From: Acetobacter aceti
GTDB lineage: Bacteria > Pseudomonadota > Alphaproteobacteria > Acetobacterales > Acetobacteraceae
Direction: 5' to 3'
Length of the DNA: 64,000 bases
NCBI RefSeq assembly: GCF_002005445.1
Contig: NZ_CP014692.1
Coordinates: 2,542,001 to 2,606,000 of the forward strand
Made by a program: the position numbers and the translations under genes. Positions 38,052 to 45,269 of this stretch are shown piece after piece. Under the pieces are notes generated by a model that had not been told where the DNA came from, ran no database searches, and worked only from the letters and a program-made list of their open reading frames with translations. Every line of letters starts with the position of its first letter. Position 1 is the stretch's first letter.

Positions 38052-38855
38052 TCAGACAAAGAGAGGGTCGGTATTTTCGAAGCCGCGACGGGCTTCTTCA
38101 CAGAAAGTCCGGCACAGATCATCCGGCTTGATGGCGGGAGCCTGCCAGCGCACGGCCTCGATCGGTCCGGGCGCAAAGCTCTTCTCGGGAGCCAGAGGAT
38201 GTGGACAGTTCGAGACCGCTACAAGGAGATTCATCTCCGCGCGCAGATCGACATGGTCACCAGCCCGGATATCACCATCAATCCAGCGGAAGCTGCCGTC
38301 CGCCTGCGTGCTGATATGCGAAAAGAAGGTGATGCAGGACGTGACGTCGTGCTGCGCCATACCGTGCTTACCTGCGATCAGACGCAGATTGTTGCGTGTG
38401 TTGCGCAGACCCTCGTTACCGAAATTCCGTGCATTGCTCTGCGGCGTGCTCCCTCCTGCCAGCGTGTCGCTGAAACCACAGGAGTCACCGATGATGGAGG
38501 TCAGAACACGTCCCATATCCGAGAACAGAACCCGGCCCGTTGTCAGACAGGTCGTCCATTGCAGCTTGATGGTGTCACCAGCGTTGTAACGTTCGCTGAG
38601 ATCATCCGCATTCCACAGCCCGACGGAAACGCCATTATTGCCTGACGTGTTTATCAGTCTCAGAGCCTGCCCACGCGGCAGGAGCGTGCTCCAGTACCAC
38701 CCGCCCGGGATGGTTTCACGGTGCAGAACGCTGCTCTCGGTCATCTCGATAGGAGTAAAGGTCGGACGTGCGCCGCTCTCGGCGAGAAGAGCCTGATCGC
38801 GGAGCTGGTTGTAGCGGGCGCGATACCACTCGGGCATCTGTTGATCGATCTGCAT
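38052..38855 (-). CDS. DUF1989 protein (urea carboxylase-associated protein 1; second deiminase subunit candidate)
   Basis: A 267-residue paralogue of the next gene with an extra N-terminal extension (MQIDQQMPEWYRARYNQLRDQ). The equivalent of the paralogue's Cys/His motif, at 126-141, reads CGFSDTLAGGSTPQSN. The His and the two later Cys are replaced by Ser, Ser and Pro. This subunit may therefore be structural or contribute different residues in a heteromer. It retains the family core (TGRVLFSDMGRVL, FFSHISTQADGSFRWIDGDIRAGDHVDLRAEM). Role as for its paralogue: processing of the carboxylase product. Confidence 0.88.
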   Translation of the reverse strand: MQIDQQMPEWYRARYNQLRDQALLAESGARPTFTPIEMTESSVLHRETIPGGWYWSTLLPRGQALRLINTSGNNGVSVGLWNADDLSERYNAGDTIKLQWTTCLTTGRVLFSDMGRVLTSIIGDSCGFSDTLAGGSTPQSNARNFGNEGLRNTRNNLRLIAGKHGMAQHDVTSCITFFSHISTQADGSFRWIDGDIRAGDHVDLRAEMNLLVAVSNCPHPLAPEKSFAPGPIEAVRWQAPAIKPDDLCRTFCEEARRGFENTDPLFV

Positions 38856-38895
38856 GAAAGGCTCCTTTTTTACGGAGTAAGCCGAAAAATACCGT

Positions 38896-39375
38896 TCAGC
38901 ACGGCGTTATATCGAGCGAAGGGGGCCGCCCCTTCTCATGGACGGGAGGGATGAGCGACGCGATAAGATGAAGCTTCCCGGAAATGACACCGGACTGCGT
39001 CATGAACTGGTCTGCAATTTCCTGAAGCTTGCCAACCTTCCCCTGCACGAGAAGAACTTCGAGCGTCTGGCGGCGCACAAGATTGACATGCAGGGAACTG
39101 ATGACTTCGGCGAGATTTTCGTATTGCAGTTCGGCAAGTTTCTGGGAAAGCCCGGTCGCCGCGTTATTGTAGAAAAGAATGATGACACCGGCCATCAGTT
39201 CATCCGCGCAGTCATTGCGCGAGGCCATCAGTTCCTGATGCAGGATGTTCTGAATGGCCTGCGAACGGCTGGCGTAACCTTTCTCCGCCACCATGGCGTC
39301 CAGTTCCTGCAGGATGCCCGGCGGCAGCGAAATGCTGACACGACTGACCTGTTCCTTTGTTTCCCGATTGGTCAT
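38896..39375 (-). CDS. NikR-like ribbon-helix-helix regulator lacking the nickel ligands
   Basis: A 159-residue protein with an N-terminal ribbon-helix-helix domain (RVSISLPPGILQELDAMVAEKGYASRSQAIQNILH) and a C-terminal ACT-like NikR domain (about 65-140). Aligned by eye with E. coli NikR, the nickel ligands His76, His87, His89 and Cys95 correspond to Tyr85, His96, Asn98 and Thr104, so only one is kept. It probably senses a small organic effector such as guanidine or urea. It is the fourth gene of the operon, between the ABC ATPase and the DUF1989 genes, and may autoregulate through the inverted repeat at 42283-42308. Confidence 0.85.
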   Translation of the reverse strand: MTNRETKEQVSRVSISLPPGILQELDAMVAEKGYASRSQAIQNILHQELMASRNDCADELMAGVIILFYNNAATGLSQKLAELQYENLAEVISSLHVNLVRRQTLEVLLVQGKVGKLQEIADQFMTQSGVISGKLHLIASLIPPVHEKGRPPSLDITPC

Positions 39376-39386
39376 TGATACGTGTC

Positions 39387-40301
39387 CTACTCAGCCTTGT
39401 CCGTGACGAGAGTGAGGAGAGGCATATTGAAATCCTCATCCCCCTCATCCATTTCTTCGTCATCACCGCCAAAGGAACGGATAAGCCCTTCAAGATGGGC
39501 TTTCGTGGCGAGGAATTCGTCGGATGTCATCTGCGCCGCCCGACGCGGACGTGAAAGCGGGACTTCAATGACCTCCTCCACCCGGCCGGGGCGAGGTTTG
39601 AGAACAAGAATCCGGTCCGCCAGATAAATGGCTTCATCCAGATCGTGTGTGATGAAAACAATAGTGATGTCGATCTTGCGCCAGATCTCCATCAGGTAGT
39701 TCTGCATCTTCAAGCGGGTCTGGGCGTCCAGAGCGCTGAAGGATTCATCCATCAGCAACACCCGAGGCCGGGCGGCCAACGCACGGGCGATCGCCACGCG
39801 TTGCTGCATACCACCCGAGAGCTGATGGGGAAAGGAAGAGGCGAACTGCTCCAGCCCCACGACTTCGAGCCACTGCATGGCCTGACGACGCGCTTCAGCG
39901 CGTTCAGTGCCGCCCATTTCAATGCCGAACATGACGTTACGGCAGACATCCAACCAGGGAAACAGGGTGTATTTCTGGAACACCATACCACGGTCCGGAC
40001 CCGGCCCGTTCACAGGTTTTCCATCCACGAGGATGCGTCCCGTGGTCGTTTCCTCAAGCCCGGCAAGGATGCGGATCAACGTCGATTTACCGCACCCCGA
40101 CGGCCCAACGACACAGACAAACTCACGCCGGTGAATACCGAACTCAATGTCTTCAAGCGCGACGGTCTGATGGCGTTTCTGTGCGAAAGTTTTTCCGACA
40201 TGGTCGATTTCCAGCACATACTCACGCTGTCTGATCTGATCCATGCGCTCGGCCACATCAGGCGGAAGCGTCAGGTAGTCAGGAAGCTGATGTTCGGTCA
40301 T
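39387..40301 (-). CDS. ABC transporter ATP-binding protein (nitrate/sulfonate/taurine type)
   Basis: A 304-residue ATPase of the SsuB/TauB family. Motifs: Walker A GPSGCGKST, Q-loop MVFQKYTLFPWLDV, signature LSGGMQQRVAIARAL, Walker B VLLMDESFSALDAQTR and the switch His in FITHDLDEAI. An acidic C-terminal tail (GGDDEEMDEGDEDF) is unusual. The start overlaps the permease stop by 4 bp (ATGA). In this operon it should power import of guanidine or urea. Confidence 0.93.
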   Translation of the reverse strand: MTEHQLPDYLTLPPDVAERMDQIRQREYVLEIDHVGKTFAQKRHQTVALEDIEFGIHRREFVCVVGPSGCGKSTLIRILAGLEETTTGRILVDGKPVNGPGPDRGMVFQKYTLFPWLDVCRNVMFGIEMGGTERAEARRQAMQWLEVVGLEQFASSFPHQLSGGMQQRVAIARALAARPRVLLMDESFSALDAQTRLKMQNYLMEIWRKIDITIVFITHDLDEAIYLADRILVLKPRPGRVEEVIEVPLSRPRRAAQMTSDEFLATKAHLEGLIRSFGGDDEEMDEGDEDFNMPLLTLVTDKAE

Positions 40302-41272
40302 CCGTCGATCTCCCTTTTCCAGGTGAAAAACCGGCGTCCCAGCAGACCGAGAACCATGTCCGTGCCGAGCCCGACAATGCCGATGATGGCCATTGCAGCA
40401 TAGACATTGTCAAAATGCTGATATCGCGCCTGCTGCGTGATGAACCATGTGATACCGGAGGACGTGCCGATCAGCTCAGCTACAATCAGATAAGTCCAGG
40501 CCCAGCCAAGCAGAATACGCTGGTCACGGTAAAGGTCCGGCAGAATACCGGGGATCACCACCCGGAAGAGCAGCTTCAATCCCTTCGCCCCGAGCGTGCG
40601 GGAAGCCTCGATCAGGGAAAAGTCCAGTTTGCGTGTGGTATTCGCAATTACCAGAATCTGCTGGAACAGCGTGCCGATAACGATGATGGCAATCTTTGGA
40701 GCATCATAAATACCAAGGATGGCAACAGCGAGCGCACCGAATGCGGGAGCCGGCAGATAACGGAAAAAATCCACCGAAGGCTCAACAAGTCTCGCAACCG
40801 CAGGCAACGCGCCGCACAGCACACCCAGCGGCACGCCGATCAGTGAAGAGATCAGGAATCCCCAGAAGATAATCTGGAGACTATGCCCGAAAGCCTGCGT
40901 GATGGAGTGTTCAGCCCCCGTGGGAGCTGAAGACGTGAAGGCGTGAACAAAAGCTGTCAGCACCTCCCCTGGAGACGGAAGATAAACCGGGTTTGTCGCA
41001 ATACCTTGTGGAACAGGCTGATTTTTTTCCTTCATCTCACTTACGGCGCGGGTGAAATCAGCCCGGTTCATCCGCATGCCTGATTCCAGATAATCCTCCC
41101 CACCCGGGTCCGTAATGAGCACCTGCGGATGCCATACGAACGGGAGATAACTGACAGCACTCCAGACGAGCAAAGGCAGGAGCACCGCCAGAATACCGAA
41201 GACCCCACGGGACACTCCGTCAGTCCGGCCGTATAATCTCCATGAAGCGGCAAGGCCCTGCATGGTGGTCAC
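40298..41272 (-). CDS. ABC transporter permease (nitrate/sulfonate/taurine type)
   Basis: A 324-residue inner-membrane protein of the SsuC/TauC family. The N-terminal membrane segment FGILAVLLPLLVWSAVSYLPF is followed by a periplasmic insert of about 90 residues and then about five more membrane helices. The EAA-like loop (EASRTLGAKGLKLLFRVVIPGILPDLYRDQRILLG) contacts the ATPase. It lies between the binding protein (13 bp upstream) and the ATPase (4-bp overlap). Confidence 0.93.
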   Translation of the reverse strand: MTTMQGLAASWRLYGRTDGVSRGVFGILAVLLPLLVWSAVSYLPFVWHPQVLITDPGGEDYLESGMRMNRADFTRAVSEMKEKNQPVPQGIATNPVYLPSPGEVLTAFVHAFTSSAPTGAEHSITQAFGHSLQIIFWGFLISSLIGVPLGVLCGALPAVARLVEPSVDFFRYLPAPAFGALAVAILGIYDAPKIAIIVIGTLFQQILVIANTTRKLDFSLIEASRTLGAKGLKLLFRVVIPGILPDLYRDQRILLGWAWTYLIVAELIGTSSGITWFITQQARYQHFDNVYAAMAIIGIVGLGTDMVLGLLGRRFFTWKREIDG

Positions 41273-41285
41273 TCCTGCCTCGACA

Positions 41286-42269
41286 TTATTTTACGGCTGC
41301 AACGAAAGACGGATCGATGTAACTGTCCACATTCTGCGGTGTCTTGTAGACACCGTAACGGACATTGAAGGAATCAGAGACTGAGGAAGAACCATAGAGC
41401 GAGTCCAGTCCGTCTTTTTTTGTAAACACGGCCTTGTCGTCAGCGACCGTCAGAAGATGCGTTCCTTTCAGGAAACGCTTGTACGCTTCAGGAGAAACAC
41501 CGGTCCGTGCCGCCATGATACGCAACGCGTCCGGCTGGGTTTTCGGATCCTTGATGTAGGAGACGACATGATCCCAGACACCCACGAGCTTCTGCCACTG
41601 ATCACGATTGTCATGTAGGGACTGAGGATCCACCACGATGGTGTCGTAGATCAATCCCGGCGCTTCATGGGAGGTGAACACGGGACGCGCACCCGGCACC
41701 ATATGTAGCGCCTGTCCGGCATTGGGCTGCCATGCCGCAACAGCAGCCACTTCGCCGGAAGCGAGCACCTGCGGTGTTTCATTGGTCTTGGTGTTGACCA
41801 GCTTCACATCCTTTTCGCTCAGACCCGCTTTTTCCAGCCCCTTGAGCAACAGGAGATGATCAACCAGCCCTTCCTCAACCGCGATGGATTTGCCTTTGAG
41901 GCCCTTCATATCGGTGATGCCTGGCTGGGCCACCACCATATCATTACCATCGGAATAATCGGTCGCGAGGATCATTTCCCCTTTATGCCCATTCGCTCCC
42001 GTTACAAGCGCGTCTCCGTTCGTGGCCATGACAGCGTCGAGTTTGTGGGCTGAAAAAGCATCCAGTGAGACGCTATAGTCGAACCATTGGAAGTCAGCAT
42101 CCACACCCGCCTCCTTCAGCCAGCCCTTGTCGATGGCCACCTGCCAGGCAACCCAGCCAGGCCAGTCGCTGTAACCTATCTTCAGTGTCGCAGCGGAAGC
42201 AGAACTGAGCGTCGCCGCGGCACAGACGCCAGCGAGAAGAGTTTTGCGAAGAAGCGGGAGGAGGGGCAT
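41286..42269 (-). CDS. ABC transporter substrate-binding protein (NMT1/TauA type)
   Basis: A 327-residue periplasmic binding protein with a signal peptide (LLRKTLLAGVCAAATLSSASA-A). The fold starts TLKIGYSDWPGWVAWQVAIDKGWLKEAGVDADFQWFDY, typical of the NMT1/SsuA group. It is the first gene of the operon (GGAGT ribosome binding site) and probably binds the substrate of the linked carboxylase. A perfect inverted repeat lies 14 bp upstream of its start codon. Confidence 0.92.
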   Translation of the reverse strand: MPLLPLLRKTLLAGVCAAATLSSASAATLKIGYSDWPGWVAWQVAIDKGWLKEAGVDADFQWFDYSVSLDAFSAHKLDAVMATNGDALVTGANGHKGEMILATDYSDGNDMVVAQPGITDMKGLKGKSIAVEEGLVDHLLLLKGLEKAGLSEKDVKLVNTKTNETPQVLASGEVAAVAAWQPNAGQALHMVPGARPVFTSHEAPGLIYDTIVVDPQSLHDNRDQWQKLVGVWDHVVSYIKDPKTQPDALRIMAARTGVSPEAYKRFLKGTHLLTVADDKAVFTKKDGLDSLYGSSSVSDSFNVRYGVYKTPQNVDSYIDPSFVAAVK

Positions 42270-43033
42270 GATCGGACTCCAGTAATACGAATTGTCAAAA
42301 TCGTATTATTCATTCTCTGCCGGAACATGCCCCGGTGCAACAGAAAAATGTTCTCTATCCGAAACTAAAGTCTGAAAGCACAATAACAAACTGATTTTAT
42401 AAGATTATTTTAAAGAGAATTTTCTCTCAGATCCGGCTTAGGACTCGTTTTTTGCGATAAAAATGAAGGTAGCCGTAACATTAAGGGCGGGACATCGAAG
42501 AAAAGTATGTTTGGAAAAATCTAACAAGACATTGATGAAGCCTGCCGAGCAGTATCCGTTACATGAAAATGCAGAGGTGCCCCTCCTCATTCAGCACATG
42601 AAATCTCGGTAAGTCCGTAACCGCTTCGTCGTGTTTCTGGTATCCATGTCGCCTGCCGGCAGCCTACAGCGGAATCTGTCCAGACCTGCATTTCCTGCCG
42701 CCTTCCCGGCGATCAGGCACCCACTCTCATGAAACACCCAGACGTTCCCACAACGGCATCTGATAATCGGAGCGTGAATTCGATATTATAATGCAGAAAC
42801 GTCGCAGACCACATTGTTATGACGAGACAGAAGAACCTCTCTTTGCCTCCCTAAATCTTGCTTCTTTACGAAGAACGGCCTGCAAACTTCGACCGTCATT
42901 TAGAGACATTGCCATTTGCAGCAGCCACGGAAGCAGATATGTCACTCACAGGCTTCACCTCTCATGAGATGAAGCCTGTGATCAACACCGCCAACAGTCC
43001 GAATCAATGGCCTGATGGAATCCGTTGCAGGAC
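42270..43033. other. Intergenic region upstream of the urea/guanidine operon
   Basis: 764 bp with no convincing gene. The left end carries the operon's control region, including the inverted repeat at 42283-42308. I looked for the guanidine-I (ykkC) riboswitch consensus on the minus strand and did not see it. An AT-rich stretch at 42375-42425 may hold a promoter. A 58-codon frame at 42791-42967 (plus strand) has no ribosome binding site and no similarity that I recognise. Confidence 0.5.
42283..42308. promoter_or_regulatory. Candidate operator for the NikR-like regulator
   Basis: TAATACGA (42283-42290), a 10-base spacer, then TCGTATTA (42301-42308) form a perfect 8-bp inverted repeat spanning 26 bp. 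It ends 14 bp upstream of the first gene of the operon, next to its ribosome binding site, and overlaps a -10-like TAATAC on the minus strand. Classical NikR operators are two short half-sites spanning 28 bp (GTATGA-N16-TCATAC), so the geometry is very similar. Binding by the operon's own NikR-like protein is inferred. Confidence 0.6.
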
Positions 43034-43282
43034 CTAATGCAACAAGGTCGCCACCAAAGCATGCTCATCAATAGCAGAACGAACCATTTCGCTATCTTCA
43101 GTCGTTCCCATTAGCTCGCCATTCGCCGCATAGATTGCGAAGCTTTCCTGTCCGAGCAGTGAGCCCTTGCGCACATAGACCAGTGTGGGAAGGCCCAGAC
43201 TCAGAAACTGGGCGTCAGTCAGGTTGCGAATATCAATCAACTCCCGGGAGGGGGGAGTATTGCCGGATGTCTTACTCTGCAT
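43034..43282 (-). CDS. DUF1150 family protein
   Basis: An 82-residue protein with the DUF1150 core (DAQFLSLGLPTLVYVRKG, FAIYAANGELMGTTEDSEMVRSAIDEHALVATLLH). The family is restricted to alphaproteobacteria and is commonly encoded directly after an Hsp20 gene, as here (39 bp gap). It probably accompanies the heat-shock response, but its molecular role is unknown. Confidence 0.9.
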   Translation of the reverse strand: MQSKTSGNTPPSRELIDIRNLTDAQFLSLGLPTLVYVRKGSLLGQESFAIYAANGELMGTTEDSEMVRSAIDEHALVATLLH

Positions 43283-43321
43283 GTCTCCTCCTTTTCTGAG
43301 GTAATCCGTATCCAGAAAAAA

Positions 43322-43807
43322 TCATTCGTCCCCGATGGTGCGGACAGACCGGGGGGATGCAGGAAGCGGACCGTCATTGGCGACCGATCTCGCAACACTT
43401 CCTTTGGCGATATCAATACGTCTTACGCGCACTTCAGGCTCGGGCCGAAAAAGGTCAATATGGAGCAATCCATTATCGAGCCACGCCCCACCGATATCAA
43501 TTCCCTCCGCCAGAACAAAAGATTTCTGAAACTGACGAGCCGCAATGCCTCGGTGCAGGAATATACGTCCCTGAAGATCTTCGGACTGACGTCCCCTGAT
43601 GACGAGCTGATTATCCTCCTGCGTAATCTGAAGATCTTCCATTGTGAACCCTGCAACCGCAAGGGTGATCCTCAACGCAGACGAACTGAGCTGCTCGATG
43701 TTATAGGGGGGATAACCGTCCCCCGACGACTTGGACGCACGCTCGAGCATGGTCTCAAGATGATCAAAGCCGAGAAACATCGGCGATCCAAACACTCTTC
43801 CTGACAT
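43322..43807 (-). CDS. Small heat shock protein, Hsp20 family
   Basis: A 161-residue ATP-independent chaperone of the alpha-crystallin fold, similar to IbpA. The N-terminal arm (SPMFLGFDHLETMLER) precedes the alpha-crystallin domain (YPPYNIEQLSSSALRITLAVAGF to about residue 130) with the AGF and GRIFLHRGIAARQFQKSFVL segments. A Ser/Pro-rich tail of about 30 residues follows. The start ATG 43807 has GGAGGGGG upstream; the longer frame to 43870 is not supported. A sigma-32-like promoter lies about 70 bp upstream. Co-transcribed with the DUF1150 gene. Confidence 0.92.
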   Translation of the reverse strand: MSGRVFGSPMFLGFDHLETMLERASKSSGDGYPPYNIEQLSSSALRITLAVAGFTMEDLQITQEDNQLVIRGRQSEDLQGRIFLHRGIAARQFQKSFVLAEGIDIGGAWLDNGLLHIDLFRPEPEVRVRRIDIAKGSVARSVANDGPLPASPRSVRTIGDE

Positions 43808-43875
43808 TTCAGCCCCCTCCGCTGAGCGAGACAATCCCTGACCGGCCCCACCTGGGCGACCGGCTTCCACGTAAC

Positions 43876-43904
43876 AATATGGAACGTCTCCTCTGATTTA
43901 CAAG
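43876..43904 (-). promoter_or_regulatory. Candidate RpoH (sigma-32) promoter of the hsp20 gene
   Basis: On the minus strand CTTGTAA (43904-43898) resembles the -35 element CTTGAAA, and CCATATT (43882-43876), 15 bases later, resembles the -10 element CCCATNT. The predicted 5' leader is about 60 bases. The downstream gene is a heat shock gene, which supports the call. Confidence 0.4.
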
Positions 43905-43994
43905 AGCGAACAGAGAAAGCACCTGCCACCCGACTGAGGCTGACTCTGGCATGACCGCAAAATCGGCAACGCCAGCACTCGCACAGAAAATCAG

Positions 43995-44996
43995 TTAATG
44001 AGACCGCTCGACAGCCTGCTTCAGCACACTCATCTGCGGCTTTTCACTTCCATCCTTACCGGGCTCCACCGAATAGATATAATTCCCCCAGAGCGGACCA
44101 CCAGCCCAGTAAGTCCAGCCATACCAGACGCCAGACGTCTGATGGATGAAATTCAGGGCAGCTTCCAGATCCGCCAGACACCCGGCATTGCTGCTGACAC
44201 CAAACTCGCCAAGCAGACCTTTTGCGTGATGCGCCTTGAGCCAGTCCGCAAAAGGAGACAGCCGCCTCTCCACCTGATCCTGAGGCACGCACTCAGCGGA
44301 TCGTCCTGAACTGTCTCCATCGAAATACTGGTGCGCCTCAAAAATCAGGGCGTGATGCGGATCAGTCAGCGTCGCCAGAGCATCGCCATTCACCTGGGGA
44401 AAATTATGCGCGCCATCCCAGTTCACACCAGATACGGCAATGATGTTTTTCGCACCGGCTGCCCGCACGGCGTTGATGACTTTCTGCTGGATGGCCGCCC
44501 AGTCCTGCGCCGATGCTATTTTCGGTTCATTCATGAGCCCGAAAAGCACGTTTCGGTCAGCACCAAAGACCCGGGCCAGCCTGACCCAGACATCCACAAA
44601 AGCTTCAACGCTGACGGCATCCGATCCGATGAGATTGCCGCCATAGGCGCCATAATTGTGCAGATCGATAATGACCTTTGCTTTTCTTGCTTTCGCTATC
44701 GCCGCAACAGCCTGAATATGCGCGAGATAGCCGGGATCAAGGTCAGACAAAAGCTGTGGCTGCACTCTCTCCCAAAGCACCGGCAGGCGAATCAGTCTCA
44801 TGCCCTGGCTGGAAAAATATTCAACCTCGTTCTCACGAGGAAACATATAATCCCAGTTATCACGCCCCGGAATCCTGCCACTGGCAAATGCCGCCGCAGA
44901 CAGATTGATGCCCGGCAAAGGAGTGGCTTCGGCCCTGCCCACAGCAAAGCATGGCGCCGCCAAAACCGCGACTGTCACAAAACACAACAATCTCAT
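43995..44996 (-). CDS. Secreted glycoside hydrolase family 5 (endoglucanase-like)
   Basis: A 333-residue exported glycanase with a signal peptide (LLCFVTVAVLAAPCFAVG). The GH5 barrel shows the acid/base Glu157 in GLMNEPK and the nucleophile Glu264 in LLGEFGVSS, with LIRLPVLWERVQP, DLHNYG, EAHQYFDGD and WYGWTYWAGGPLWG around them. It should cleave beta-1,4-glucan or a related polysaccharide. It is divergent from a glycosyltransferase cluster, and GH5 genes next to acetan-type polysaccharide genes are known in acetic acid bacteria. It may therefore trim the exopolysaccharide made by its neighbours. Confidence 0.9.
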   Translation of the reverse strand: MRLLCFVTVAVLAAPCFAVGRAEATPLPGINLSAAAFASGRIPGRDNWDYMFPRENEVEYFSSQGMRLIRLPVLWERVQPQLLSDLDPGYLAHIQAVAAIAKARKAKVIIDLHNYGAYGGNLIGSDAVSVEAFVDVWVRLARVFGADRNVLFGLMNEPKIASAQDWAAIQQKVINAVRAAGAKNIIAVSGVNWDGAHNFPQVNGDALATLTDPHHALIFEAHQYFDGDSSGRSAECVPQDQVERRLSPFADWLKAHHAKGLLGEFGVSSNAGCLADLEAALNFIHQTSGVWYGWTYWAGGPLWGNYIYSVEPGKDGSEKPQMSVLKQAVERSH

Positions 44997-45269
44997 TTAT
45001 TTTCTCCGGATCAATAAAAGCACACCCAGACAGCCATGCAGAACCGGACCACTGCATTATATTAAGAAACAGCTTTATCGTATCAGAAAAATACTTCACA
45101 TATCCTGAGATCTGCATAGCATGCGGGATACCCATACTGTTCCGACTGTCTCAGGCAATTCACCCACTCTGCCCTGCCCTTTGATCCGGGAGGGCAGAAT
45201 GGCACTGATCAGCGCCATGGAAAGGCGCATATTGCGTTGTTTCTGAAAAACGGGGAAACACGTTTCATT

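Noticed and set aside
36482..38131. A 549-codon open frame on the plus strand
   Set aside because: It is antisense to the carboxylase and DUF1989 genes, whose protein families are certain. Long antisense frames arise from codon bias at this GC content.
42791..42967. A 58-codon ORF in the gap left of the DUF1150 gene
   Set aside because: There is no ribosome binding site, the composition is ordinary for non-coding DNA, and no similarity is recognised.
42270..43033. A guanidine-I (ykkC) riboswitch upstream of the carboxylase operon
   Set aside because: I searched both strands by eye for the conserved ykkC core and did not find it. A covariance-model scan would be decisive.
43807..43870. A ROSE-type RNA thermometer in the hsp20 leader
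   Set aside because: A TCGCT element does lie near the Shine-Dalgarno sequence, but the hairpin it would form has only three pairs and a three-base loop and leaves much of the SD unpaired.
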